Below, in pieces: positions 8,808 through 16,621 of a stretch of 55,656 bases of DNA. Within the stretch, counting starts at the first letter, position 1, and each line of letters starts with the position of its first letter. The DNA lies in contig CALAGF010000377.1 in the NCBI GenBank assembly GCA_937892345.1, positions 1-55,656 of the forward strand, given 5' to 3'. A program made the translations under genes and the position numbers. The stretch is from an uncultured Rhodocyclaceae bacterium (GTDB taxonomy: Bacteria > Pseudomonadota > Gammaproteobacteria > Burkholderiales > Rhodocyclaceae). The notes below the pieces were generated by a model. The model was not told the DNA's origin and searched no databases. It saw only the letters and a list, made by a program, of their open reading frames with translations.

Positions 8808-9083
8808 TTATTGATGGTTGTCGGTGTAAGGCAGCAGGGCCAGGAAGCGGGCACGCTTGATAGCAGTGCCCAGCTGACGCTGGTAACCCGCCTTCGTGCC
8901 GGTCAGACGAGCCGGCATGATCTTGGCGTTTTCCTGGATGTATTCCTTGAGGACATCTACCTCTTTGTAGTCGATTTGTTCGACCTTTTCTGCCGTGAAG
9001 CGACAGAATTTGCGACGCTTGAACAAGCTGTTGCCGCGACGCTTTTTCTTGTCATCAACCTTCTTCTTGAAGAATCGTGCCAT
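8808..9083 (-). CDS. rpsR: 30S ribosomal protein bS18
   Basis: 91 residues beginning MARFFKKKVDDKKKRRGNSL with an RRKFCRF stretch and the conserved ITGTKAGYQRQL-type segment near the end (here LTGTKAGYQRQLGTAIKRAR). An in-frame ATG 24 bases upstream exists, but the MARFF start is the family norm. The start lies inside the 3' end of priB (29-base overlap), which suggests translational coupling. bS18 pairs with bS6 on the 30S platform. Confidence 0.97.
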   Translation of the reverse strand: MARFFKKKVDDKKKRRGNSLFKRRKFCRFTAEKVEQIDYKEVDVLKEYIQENAKIMPARLTGTKAGYQRQLGTAIKRARFLALLPYTDNHQ

Positions 9084-9384
9084 TTTCGTTTCCTTCCAAA
9101 TATTCAATAGTGTTGGCGTGTATCACGGGCATTTTGGCGTTTCGACCTTTTGCAGCAACAAATCCAACGACTCTCAGATTGCCGCCCAAAGGTGCCGACT
9201 CCAGCCAGCGTGCCATAACACCCAAAGCAACAAGAGGCATTTCCAGCTCCACATTTCTTTCCGTGCCATTTTCAAACAGCACCGAACGATGGGATAACCT
9301 GCCCTCACTCACCGGAATACCTGCCGGGGTATAGCGCAACTGTTTGCGCTCCACCAGACATCCGTCGAGAGTAATGTTGTTCAG
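9055..9384 (-). CDS. priB: Primosomal replication protein PriB, probable CTG start
   Basis: A small OB-fold protein between rpsF and rpsR, the usual priB position. From the first conventional start (GTG, 9354) the product is 99 residues and lacks the first beta-strand. The frame extends upstream as NNITLDGCLVERKQLRYTPA, which aligns with the N-terminus of E. coli PriB, up to a CTG at 9384 that directly follows an in-frame stop. GGGAAAG lies about 10 bases before this CTG. The only codon able to supply the complete fold is therefore CTG (109 residues). PriB helps load the replication restart primosome with PriA and DnaT. Its 3' end overlaps rpsR by 29 bases. Confidence 0.87.
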   Translation of the reverse strand: MNNITLDGCLVERKQLRYTPAGIPVSEGRLSHRSVLFENGTERNVELEMPLVALGVMARWLESAPLGGNLRVVGFVAAKGRNAKMPVIHANTIEYLEGNENGTILQEEG

Positions 9385-9410
9385 TTAAGCACTTTCCCGT
9401 GAAGCCAGAA

Positions 9411-9785
9411 TCAGGCAGCAGCCTGCTCGACAGGAGCAGCTTCGCCAGCCAGCAGGGACTTCGACTTTTCTTCCTTCATCATCGGGGAAGGCGTCGTCAC
9501 GGCAGACTTCATCTTGACGGTCAGATGACGCAGAACTGCATCATTGAACTTGAAAGAATGCTCGAGCTCGCTCAGCGTGTCGCCATCGCACTCGATATTC
9601 ATCAGCACATAATGTGCTTTGTGGATCTTCTGGATCGGGTAAGCCAATTGACGACGGCCCCAGTCTTCCAAACGATGCACTGAACCACCCTTGCTGGTAA
9701 CGATGGAACGATAGCGCTCGACCATGCCGGGCACTTGTTCGCTTTGGTCCGGGTGGACGATAAAGCAGATTTCATAATGACGCAT
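9411..9785 (-). CDS. rpsF: 30S ribosomal protein bS6
   Basis: 124 residues starting MRHYEICFIVHPDQSEQ with the typical DWGRRQLAYPIQKIHKAHYV and a low-complexity acidic/Ala tail. It is the first gene of the ribosomal cluster. AGGAG precedes the ATG. bS6 binds bS18 and rRNA on the 30S platform and in many bacteria regulates this operon through its leader; the upstream 104 bases (9786-9889) could hold such a leader. E. coli bS6 is post-translationally extended with Glu at the C-terminus; this one ends in Ala, so that modification is unlikely. Confidence 0.97.
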   Translation of the reverse strand: MRHYEICFIVHPDQSEQVPGMVERYRSIVTSKGGSVHRLEDWGRRQLAYPIQKIHKAHYVLMNIECDGDTLSELEHSFKFNDAVLRHLTVKMKSAVTTPSPMMKEEKSKSLLAGEAAPVEQAAA

Positions 9786-9851
9786 GCAAACTCCTTTTGG
9801 GATAAACCCCCCGTCATGCGAACGCGGTGGGGCAAGGTTGAAAAGCCCAAG

Positions 9852-9857
9852 ACTATA
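9852..9857 (-). promoter_or_regulatory. rpsF: Candidate -10 box of the rpsF operon
   Basis: TATAGT lies on the minus strand about 67 bases before the rpsF ATG, in the only gap between the acyl-CoA dehydrogenase and the ribosomal cluster. No good -35 box is visible 16-18 bases upstream, so this is tentative. Confidence 0.3.
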
Positions 9858-9889
9858 GCACAGCCCTGGGCCTCAGAGGAAGAATACAA

Positions 9890-11671
9890 TCAGAAACAGT
9901 CGTCTTCGATTGACAATACGCCCTCGGCCCCCTCCATGACGGCAAGCGTCAGACCCTCAACCTGGGTCAGGAAGTGATCCGCAAAAAAACGTGCTGTCGC
10001 GCATTTGGCTTGCCAGAATGAGTCTCCGTCACCGGCATCCACATGCTGCTTTGCGATGATCGCTGCACGCCCCATTTGCCAGCCTCCAACAACAATCCCG
10101 AAGAGATGAAGGAAAGGGACAGAGCCCGCATGGACAGCCTTTGGCTTAGATGAAAACTCTGAAACGATCCATGCAACTGCACGCTCAAGCGCCTTCAGTG
10201 CCACGTTCATACGCAACCCAATTGGCTGAAGCTCACCCTCCAGCGCTTGCAAGTCAGCACGCATTCGAGCAATCAGCCCTGTAATGGTCGCACCTTTTTC
10301 ACGTGCAATTTTTCGCCCGATCAGGTCATTGGCCTGAATAGCAGTAGTGCCTTCATAAATCGTGGTAATTCTTGCATCGCGCAGATGCTGGGCTGCTCCG
10401 GTTTCCTCGATGTACCCCATGCCGCCGTGAATCTGTACACCTAACGATGCAATATCAATCGCGCTTTCAGTGCCCCATCCCTTGACTACAGGAATCATCA
10501 AATCCACAAAAGCCTGCATTTCATTGCGAACAGCAGGGTCAGCATGTGCTGATGCCTTGTCTTGCGCCGCTGCAGTCACATAGGCAATTGCTCTCATGGC
10601 TTCGATGCGAGAGCGCATTGACATCAACATGCGACGCACATCGGGATGTTTCAGAATCGATACCTTGGGACCACCGCGCACACCAAGCTCGGTTCCCTGA
10701 ATTCTGTCCCGTGCATAAGCAAGCGCACGCTGATAGGCGCGCTCCGCATCGCCCAAGCCCTCCAGGCCCACGTTAAACCGTGCTGCGTTCATCATGATGA
10801 ACATGTATTCAAGGCCTCGGTTCTCCTCGCCAATCAGCGTACCAATAGCCCCACCCTGATCACCAAAAGCCAGTACTGCCGTCGGGCTCGCATGGATACC
10901 CAACTTGTGTTCGATGGATACACAGTAAGCATCATTGCGATCACCCGGCGATCCATCAGCGTTCAGCAGGAACTTCGGAACAAGAAATAGCGAAATGCCC
11001 TTCACGCCTTCTGGCGCATTCGGCGTTCTGGCGAGGACAAGATGGACAATATTGTCCGTCATGTCGTGTTCACCGTAGGTAATGAATATCTTTTGCCCAA
11101 AAATCCTGAAAGTTCCGTCGCCAACGGGCTCAGCTCGCGTTCTCACTGCAGCAAGATCCGAACCTGCTGATGGCTCGGTCAGATTCATCGTTCCGGTCCA
11201 TTCACCAGAAATCAACTTGGGGAGATATGCAGCCTTCTGACTTTCACTACCAGCAATCACCAAGGCTTCAATCGCCCCCTGGGTCAACATCGGACACAAG
11301 GAAAATGCGTGGTTCGATCCTTTCCACATTTCGCTGACCGCAGTTGCGAGCAGCTTTGGCAAGCCCTGACCACCATATTCAGGATCACACCCCAAACCGT
11401 TCCAGCCATTTTCCACAAAATGGGAATACGCCTCCTTGAAGCCCGGCGCCGTTGTAACTACCCGATCATTCCAGCGAGCACCTTCGCGGTCGCCAACCCT
11501 GTTCAGGGGTGACAGAACATCCGATGCAAAGCGTGCAGCCTCATCCAGCACTGCATCAACCAAATCCTCTGTCGCCTCTTCATATCCCGGCAAATTGGAG
11601 ATCTGCTCAAGTGCAGCCAATTCCTTCATGGCAAAACGGATATCTTTCAGCGGGGCAATGTATTCACTCAT
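9890..11671 (-). CDS. Acyl-CoA dehydrogenase with C-terminal extension
   Basis: 593 residues, the long form of the acyl-CoA dehydrogenase family. The N-terminal and middle domains carry MNLTEPSAGSDLAAVRTRAE (FAD/substrate region) and GQKIFITYGEHD. The C-terminal flavin domain has the IYEGTTAIQANDLIGRK segment, whose Glu is the catalytic base in this clade. A C-terminal dehydrogenase-associated domain follows. The reaction is alpha,beta-dehydrogenation of an acyl-CoA with electrons passed to ETF. EtfBA is encoded upstream on the same strand, fitting this use. The ATG overlaps the stop of the FimV-like gene (ATGA), so the two are translationally linked despite unrelated roles. Substrate chain length cannot be read from the sequence. 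Confidence 0.93.
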   Translation of the reverse strand: MSEYIAPLKDIRFAMKELAALEQISNLPGYEEATEDLVDAVLDEAARFASDVLSPLNRVGDREGARWNDRVVTTAPGFKEAYSHFVENGWNGLGCDPEYGGQGLPKLLATAVSEMWKGSNHAFSLCPMLTQGAIEALVIAGSESQKAAYLPKLISGEWTGTMNLTEPSAGSDLAAVRTRAEPVGDGTFRIFGQKIFITYGEHDMTDNIVHLVLARTPNAPEGVKGISLFLVPKFLLNADGSPGDRNDAYCVSIEHKLGIHASPTAVLAFGDQGGAIGTLIGEENRGLEYMFIMMNAARFNVGLEGLGDAERAYQRALAYARDRIQGTELGVRGGPKVSILKHPDVRRMLMSMRSRIEAMRAIAYVTAAAQDKASAHADPAVRNEMQAFVDLMIPVVKGWGTESAIDIASLGVQIHGGMGYIEETGAAQHLRDARITTIYEGTTAIQANDLIGRKIAREKGATITGLIARMRADLQALEGELQPIGLRMNVALKALERAVAWIVSEFSSKPKAVHAGSVPFLHLFGIVVGGWQMGRAAIIAKQHVDAGDGDSFWQAKCATARFFADHFLTQVEGLTLAVMEGAEGVLSIEDDCF

Positions 11672-13476
11672 GATTTGGCGCCTTCTTTTTCCATTCTGCT
11701 GGACACTTCCTTGATTTCGATCAGGAACAGGATTTCCTCGACGACTGCCAGGCTAAAACCAGAACGCTGACCACCCCGATTGTCATGCAACAATTGATAC
11801 ATGTAGCTCACAACATCTGGCGAACGCCACATGTCGATGATTGCCTGGATGATGTGGGTCATTTCTTCAAGGCCTTGAGGCTTGCTTTCATGCCCGGCAC
11901 CAACTGACTCATCAAGGACCAAATCCAAGGCAGAGCTCTGATAAGGCTTTTCGTCCCATTTCTGAATTTCCACATTGAAATTGCGGTTCAAATTCTTTGT
12001 GACATTTTCGAATTCGTCTTTCATGCCAGCCATTCGATACACGTCCATCAGACGGATCCATGGCTGCAACGCTTCTTGAGGGTTATTGTCGATATAGTCC
12101 TGAAGCGCTTGAGCAGCCCCTTTCACTCGACCGAACGAAAGCATGATATCGGCAAGTTCAATAATCGGATTTGCCTCAAATTGCTCGTCGACCGTTGTCG
12201 CGGCCTGCGACATCATTGAATCTGCCGGATTGAGTGGTGCAGGCTGGCTCCCCCCGAATGATTGCCCGGAATGCGCCATTTCAACGTCAACAGGTGCCGC
12301 AGCCTTGGCAAGCGGCGCGGGCTGAATCGCAACATCCTCAAAGCCCAGACTGTCGTCCTGCTTGGGCGATACTGCCGCGGGAGGAACATCATCCGCCTCA
12401 ATATCATCGAACGCCTGAGTCTCATTCTGTTGCCGGCGGCGACGGAGGATGAGCAACACCAGCAATGCAACCAGTGCGCCACCGAGCACGCCATAGAGCG
12501 CCCACTCGGACTCAAAAATACTTTCGTCGCCTGCGCCTTCGGCAGGAGGCTGAGTGGCAAGCGGAGCCTGCGGCGCTTGCGGAGACACCGGCACTACAGA
12601 ACCCGGCGCTGGCGATTGAGTACCGGCAGGCACTGCCGTCTGCGCACGCTCAGCCAAGCCGACAGTTGTGGACTGCAGCTGAGTCAGGCCACTTTCCATA
12701 TTCCGCAGTTTCTCTGCCGCAGCCAGTTGGCTTGTAGCTTGCTCATAAAGCGCCTGCAGCATACGAAACTCCAGACGTAGCAACTCACGCCGCGCCTCGC
12801 TGCTTGCATCATCCGAAGGGGCTTGGTTCAAGCCAGAGGACAGAGAAAGACTGGGATCCCCGACATCGACCATGCTCAACTGCAAGCGATCCGCGGTCAC
12901 AATCGGTGCCGAGGCCGGTACAGGCTTCATCGGTTTGTCGAGCGCCGGCGCTGCAGCAACAGCAGGTCTCTGAGCGGGCTTCCTGGAAGATGGACGACTG
13001 GAACTACTCTTCGAGGAGGATTCAGTTGCTTCTTCAGTTCGCACCGCAACCGCCGGTTTAGGGGCGGGAGGATTGGCCACACGTTCCGGTTCTGAGGCCT
13101 TTTCGATGCGGGGAGATGCGAGCAGGGTGTATTCCCGATGAACTTCGTTGCCACACCCCAACTGGACAGCCACCGTCAACAATGGGTCACGCAAAGGCTG
13201 GGACGAATCGATCACGAGAAATGGCGTTTTGCCTTGTCGAATACTTGTTCTGGCCTGTCGCAACCAAGGCATATCACCAGCAGATCTTGGGCTGACAATC
13301 CGGAAACAACTGGCGTCGGGGAACGGTTTTTCTGCCCCAACGATCTCGATATTGAGATGAAGAGCCTCACCCAGTATTGCCTGCCCGTGCAGTTCACCGA
13401 GACCGATTGCTGAAGCCCCGCCCGAAAAAGCTAGCGACGCCAAGGCCGGCAGCAAGCGTAAAGCGATTGGTTTCAA
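11668..13476 (-). CDS. FimV-like polar/peptidoglycan-linked membrane protein
   Basis: 602 residues from a TTG at 13476 preceded by GGAG. This start gives a clean signal peptide (MKPIALRLLPALASLAFSGG...), whereas the open frame to an ATG at 13548 adds an implausible leader that overlaps the gene upstream. Order of parts: the FimV N-terminal domain (IGLGELHGQAILGEALHLNI, typical of the family), a Ser/Pro-rich linker, a coiled-coil region, one membrane helix (WALYGVLGGALVALLVLLIL), an acidic cytoplasmic part and a TPR-like C-terminal segment (NPIIELADIMLSFGRVKGAA). FimV proteins organise the cell pole and type IV pilus or twitching functions. No LysM signature was recognised. It overlaps the next gene by four bases. 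Confidence 0.85.
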   Translation of the reverse strand: MKPIALRLLPALASLAFSGGASAIGLGELHGQAILGEALHLNIEIVGAEKPFPDASCFRIVSPRSAGDMPWLRQARTSIRQGKTPFLVIDSSQPLRDPLLTVAVQLGCGNEVHREYTLLASPRIEKASEPERVANPPAPKPAVAVRTEEATESSSKSSSSRPSSRKPAQRPAVAAAPALDKPMKPVPASAPIVTADRLQLSMVDVGDPSLSLSSGLNQAPSDDASSEARRELLRLEFRMLQALYEQATSQLAAAEKLRNMESGLTQLQSTTVGLAERAQTAVPAGTQSPAPGSVVPVSPQAPQAPLATQPPAEGAGDESIFESEWALYGVLGGALVALLVLLILRRRRQQNETQAFDDIEADDVPPAAVSPKQDDSLGFEDVAIQPAPLAKAAAPVDVEMAHSGQSFGGSQPAPLNPADSMMSQAATTVDEQFEANPIIELADIMLSFGRVKGAAQALQDYIDNNPQEALQPWIRLMDVYRMAGMKDEFENVTKNLNRNFNVEIQKWDEKPYQSSALDLVLDESVGAGHESKPQGLEEMTHIIQAIIDMWRSPDVVSYMYQLLHDNRGGQRSGFSLAVVEEILFLIEIKEVSSRMEKEGAKS

Positions 13477-13519
13477 AACTGCAGCTCCAGATGACAATAA
13501 ACTGGTCGAATTGTAACGC

Positions 13520-14185
13520 TTATTTATCGGATAAATAACGGGAATCATCGTACGAAACGACCCATTGAGGGCGATAAACCACGAGCAAAGTAATCATCAT
13601 GCCCGACAGCCACGCCTCCGAAAAAGCCAGCAAAATGAAATAGGGGGAATACTCCGTGATCAAATATTCCCAAGGGTAAGTACCGGCAAGTCCAAAAAGA
13701 ATCGTGGACATCAGCCCGACCCCCATCACACTGACCCCGGCAACCATGAAGCCATTGACGAAAATATAGATAAAGAAATTGCAGGGCAATTTACGCAACA
13801 AAAACCCAGAAAGGTAATGACTGATCAACACGCCGCCACCACCAAGCAACAAGGCATTTAGCGGATAGGAAAACGCACCTGCAGCACCGTTGACCGTAAC
13901 ACCCAAAGTTACGAAAGAGAGCCCGATAAACGCTAACCTGGGACCAAAAACGAGGGCAAAGAGGTTTGCCCCGAGCAAATGAAAGGTCAATCCGGGGCGA
14001 ACCCCGGCTTTCATGCTCCAAACCAGCGTCAAAAACACCACCATGCCTAACCAGACATTCAGATGTTCTGAATCCTGAAGCCGCCGCCAATCCGCACGTA
14101 ATACAGACTGGGCGAATATCGGTATCCAGACAGCCCACGCCATCCAGTACCAATATTCGCCCAAAAGTTCGTCTGTCAGGTTCAC
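13520..14185 (-). CDS. CbiM/COG3235-like energy-coupling permease-type membrane protein
   Basis: 221 residues with about six or seven hydrophobic segments. The segment MKAGVRPGLTFHLLGA followed by LVFGPRLAFIGLS resembles the S-component/CbiM-like family known as COG3235 (energy-coupling factor permease). Family knowledge suggests cobalt, nickel or an unknown small substrate, but no ATPase or T-component is encoded nearby. It begins 9 bases after etfA and may belong to the etfBA transcript. Substrate unknown. Confidence 0.75.
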   Translation of the reverse strand: MNLTDELLGEYWYWMAWAVWIPIFAQSVLRADWRRLQDSEHLNVWLGMVVFLTLVWSMKAGVRPGLTFHLLGANLFALVFGPRLAFIGLSFVTLGVTVNGAAGAFSYPLNALLLGGGGVLISHYLSGFLLRKLPCNFFIYIFVNGFMVAGVSVMGVGLMSTILFGLAGTYPWEYLITEYSPYFILLAFSEAWLSGMMITLLVVYRPQWVVSYDDSRYLSDK

Positions 14186-14194
14186 GCGGCAATT

Positions 14195-15127
14195 TTAGCC
14201 GAGAGCAGACTCCAGTTGCGGCACCACTTCGAAAAGATCACCGACAAGCCCGTAATCAGCGACTTGGAAAATGGGAGCATCCGGATCCTTGTTGATGGCA
14301 ACAATAACCTTCGAGTCTTTCATACCGGCCAAGTGCTGAATTGCGCCGGAAATTCCGACCGCAAGATACAACTGAGGAGCAACAATCTTTCCGGTCTGAC
14401 CAACCTGATAATCGTTAGGCACGAATCCCGCATCAACAGCGGCACGCGAGGCACCCAGGGCGGCACCCAGCTTGTCAGCAAGCGGCTCCAGCAGCTTGTG
14501 GTAATTTTCGCCACTTCCAAGCCCACGACCACCCGACACGATAATTTTTGCCGCCCCGAGTTCCGGACGTTCGGACTTGGTCAGCTCGCGCTCAAGCAAG
14601 CTCACCTGAGCGCCATCAACACCTGCAGACAAAGACTCAATCGGCGCATTGTTCCCGGAGGCCGGCGCATCAAATGCTGTCGTTCTGACGGTAATAACCT
14701 TGACTGCATCAGCACTTTGTACCGTGGCCATTGCATTACCGGCATAAATCGGACGGACAAATGTATCAGCTGACACCACCCCGGTAATTTCGGAGATTTG
14801 AGCCACGTCCAGCAGTGCGGCAACGCGGGGGAGCAGATTTTTACCGAAGGTGGTTGCCGGAGCCAACACATGGCTATAGCCCGCTGCATTAGCGACAATC
14901 AGCGTCGCCAGATTTTCGGCCGTCTGATTTTCATACAACGCTGCATCAACCAGCAACACCTTGCCAACACCCGCTACGACTGCCGCCTGCTGAGCAACGC
15001 TGGCGCAAGAGGCACCTGCAACCAAAACGTGAATATCCCCACCAATTTTGGCTGCCGCAGCAATGGCATTCAGGGCCGCGGATTTGAGATTCTGGTTGTC
15101 GTGTTCTGCAATAACGAGAATGCTCAT
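14195..15127 (-). CDS. etfA: Electron transfer flavoprotein alpha subunit
   Basis: 310 residues with MSILVIAEHDNQNLKSAALN at the N-terminus and the C-terminal FAD-binding part (VSGGRGLGSGENY, GASRAAVDAGFVPNDYQVGQTGK, YLAVGISGAIQHLAGMKDS, IVAINKDPDAPIFQVADYGLVGDLFEVVP). ETF collects electrons from acyl-CoA dehydrogenases and passes them to ETF-ubiquinone oxidoreductase. It starts one base after the etfB stop, so the two are translated together. Confidence 0.97.
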   Translation of the reverse strand: MSILVIAEHDNQNLKSAALNAIAAAAKIGGDIHVLVAGASCASVAQQAAVVAGVGKVLLVDAALYENQTAENLATLIVANAAGYSHVLAPATTFGKNLLPRVAALLDVAQISEITGVVSADTFVRPIYAGNAMATVQSADAVKVITVRTTAFDAPASGNNAPIESLSAGVDGAQVSLLERELTKSERPELGAAKIIVSGGRGLGSGENYHKLLEPLADKLGAALGASRAAVDAGFVPNDYQVGQTGKIVAPQLYLAVGISGAIQHLAGMKDSKVIVAINKDPDAPIFQVADYGLVGDLFEVVPQLESALG

Positions 15128-15883
15128 TTAGATCACCTTCGCTTCGTTCTTCAGTTTATTAACCAATTCAGCCACGTCTGCCACCTTGACGCCAGCAGAA
15201 CGCTTGGCGGGTTCGTCAACACGCAGTGTCTTCAAGCGCGGTGCGACATCAACGCCCAGGTCTGCAGGCTTGACGGTTTCAAGAGGCTTCTTCTTTGCCT
15301 TCATGATATTGGGCAAAGTTGCATAACGCGGCTCATTCAGACGCAAGTCCGTAGTGACAACCGCAGGCAACGTAACTTGCAGCGTCTCAAGGCCGCCGTC
15401 GATTTCACGGGTGACACAGGCTTTACCATCGGCAATCACAACCTTAGATGCAAAAGTAGCTTGAGCCCAACCTGCCAAGGCTGCGAGCATCTGGCCCGTC
15501 TGGTTGGCATCATCGTCAATTGCCTGCTTACCGCAAATAACCATCTGGGGCTGTTCGCGATCGCACAGTGCCTTGAGCAACTTGGCAACGGCAAGCGGCT
15601 GCAACTCAGCATCGCTTTCGACGAGAATGCCGCGATCTGCACCAATCGCCATCGCCGTACGCAATGTTTCCTGACATGCTCCAACGCCACAGGAGACAGC
15701 GATAACCTCAGTCGCAATCCCGGCTTCCTTGAGCCTGACGGCCTCTTCGATCGCTATTTCATCGAAGGGATTCATACTCATTTTTACATTGGCCAGATCA
15801 ATGCCGCTTCCGTCTGCCTTGACCCGTACTTTCACGTTGTAATCGACGACCCGTTTTACGGGAACGAGAATTTTCACAAGCAT
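15128..15883 (-). CDS. etfB: Electron transfer flavoprotein beta subunit
   Basis: 251 residues, starting MLVKILVPVKRVVDYNVKVR with SMNPFDEIAIEEAVRLKE, the ETF-beta signature region (LNEPRYATLPNIMKAKKKP) and AMP-binding features. First gene of the etfBA transcript, divergent from a TetR regulator whose tandem palindromes lie 73-110 bases upstream. AGGAG precedes the ATG closely. The context supports repression of etfBA by that TetR protein, as an inference. Confidence 0.97.
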   Translation of the reverse strand: MLVKILVPVKRVVDYNVKVRVKADGSGIDLANVKMSMNPFDEIAIEEAVRLKEAGIATEVIAVSCGVGACQETLRTAMAIGADRGILVESDAELQPLAVAKLLKALCDREQPQMVICGKQAIDDDANQTGQMLAALAGWAQATFASKVVIADGKACVTREIDGGLETLQVTLPAVVTTDLRLNEPRYATLPNIMKAKKKPLETVKPADLGVDVAPRLKTLRVDEPAKRSAGVKVADVAELVNKLKNEAKVI

Positions 15884-15955
15884 CTCCTTTTGTCGCTCAG
15901 TTTGTTATGGATTCGGCGCCTGTTTGACAGACGTCTCACCTCGCATCACAATCAC

Positions 15956-15993
15956 CATACTGTGTAGTATGGAGAAGCATACGGTAGCGTATG
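15956..15993. promoter_or_regulatory. Tandem TetR-type operators
   Basis: Two palindromes of identical form, CATAC-N6-GTATG, at 15956-15971 and 15978-15993. Their starts are 22 bp apart, about two helical turns, so two dimers could sit on the same face of the DNA. The second covers the start codon of the TetR gene (15991-15993). Position in the etfB/tetR divergent gap and arm symmetry make an autoregulatory operator likely; binding itself is inferred. Confidence 0.72.
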
Positions 15994-16608
15994 GAAAACA
16001 TCACTGTCAAGTCCACTGAAAAATTAACGCGTTCCCGCACATCCGAAAAGCTCCCAAGGCTCCAACTTGACCCCGAAAGCTGGGTCGATATCGCAATTGA
16101 TGTCGTGGCCAAGGAAGGCGTATCCGGGCTGAGGGTGGAGGTGCTTGCCAAGCGCTGTGGCGTGACAAAAGGTAGCTTTTATTGGCATTTCAAGGATAGG
16201 CAAGCGCTGCTTGATGCAGTCTTGGAGCGCTGGCGTGCAGGTCGAATTCGGGACATTGAAAAAACGACCAGCGGACAACCAGGACACGAAGCCTCTCAAC
16301 TGAGCTATCTGATTGAGGTTTATGCTGCCAATAAAAATCGTAAAGGGATGTCAATCGAACTCGCTATCCGGGACTGGGCGCGTCATGACGCCCAAGCAGC
16401 TGCTGTCGTCGAAGCTGTTGATCTTTACCGCCTCGAATGTACCCGACGACTCTTCGTTGCCAACGGCATGACCGATGCTGAAGCGAAAAGCCGCAGCCTG
16501 CTGCTCTATGCCTGCGTATTCGGCTTGTCGCTGATGCATTACGATCATTTTGACAATAATCTTGCCGACCTCAAACAGCGCATTTCCGACCATATTGTCA
16601 GCGGATAA
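15991..16608 (+). CDS. TetR-family transcriptional regulator
   Basis: 205 residues. The N-terminal helix-turn-helix reads VVAKEGVSGLRVEVLAKRCG followed by VTKGSFYWHFKDRQALLDAV, the classic TetR signature. The ligand domain is not assignable. Divergent from etfBA with a 107-base gap that holds two identical palindromes, one over its own start codon. The likely targets are itself and etfBA; the ligand could be an acyl-CoA, by analogy with other TetR regulators of beta-oxidation. The frame could start at a later Met, but this start gives a short basic arm before the HTH. Convergent with ppx, 13 bases apart. Confidence 0.9.
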   Translation: MENITVKSTEKLTRSRTSEKLPRLQLDPESWVDIAIDVVAKEGVSGLRVEVLAKRCGVTKGSFYWHFKDRQALLDAVLERWRAGRIRDIEKTTSGQPGHEASQLSYLIEVYAANKNRKGMSIELAIRDWARHDAQAAAVVEAVDLYRLECTRRLFVANGMTDAEAKSRSLLLYACVFGLSLMHYDHFDNNLADLKQRISDHIVSG

Positions 16609-16621
16609 GCGGAAAGGCCGC

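Noticed and set aside
14798..15967. Open frame of 389 codons on the plus strand
   Set aside because: It lies opposite etfA and etfB, whose protein motifs are certain, and its translation has no recognisable domain.
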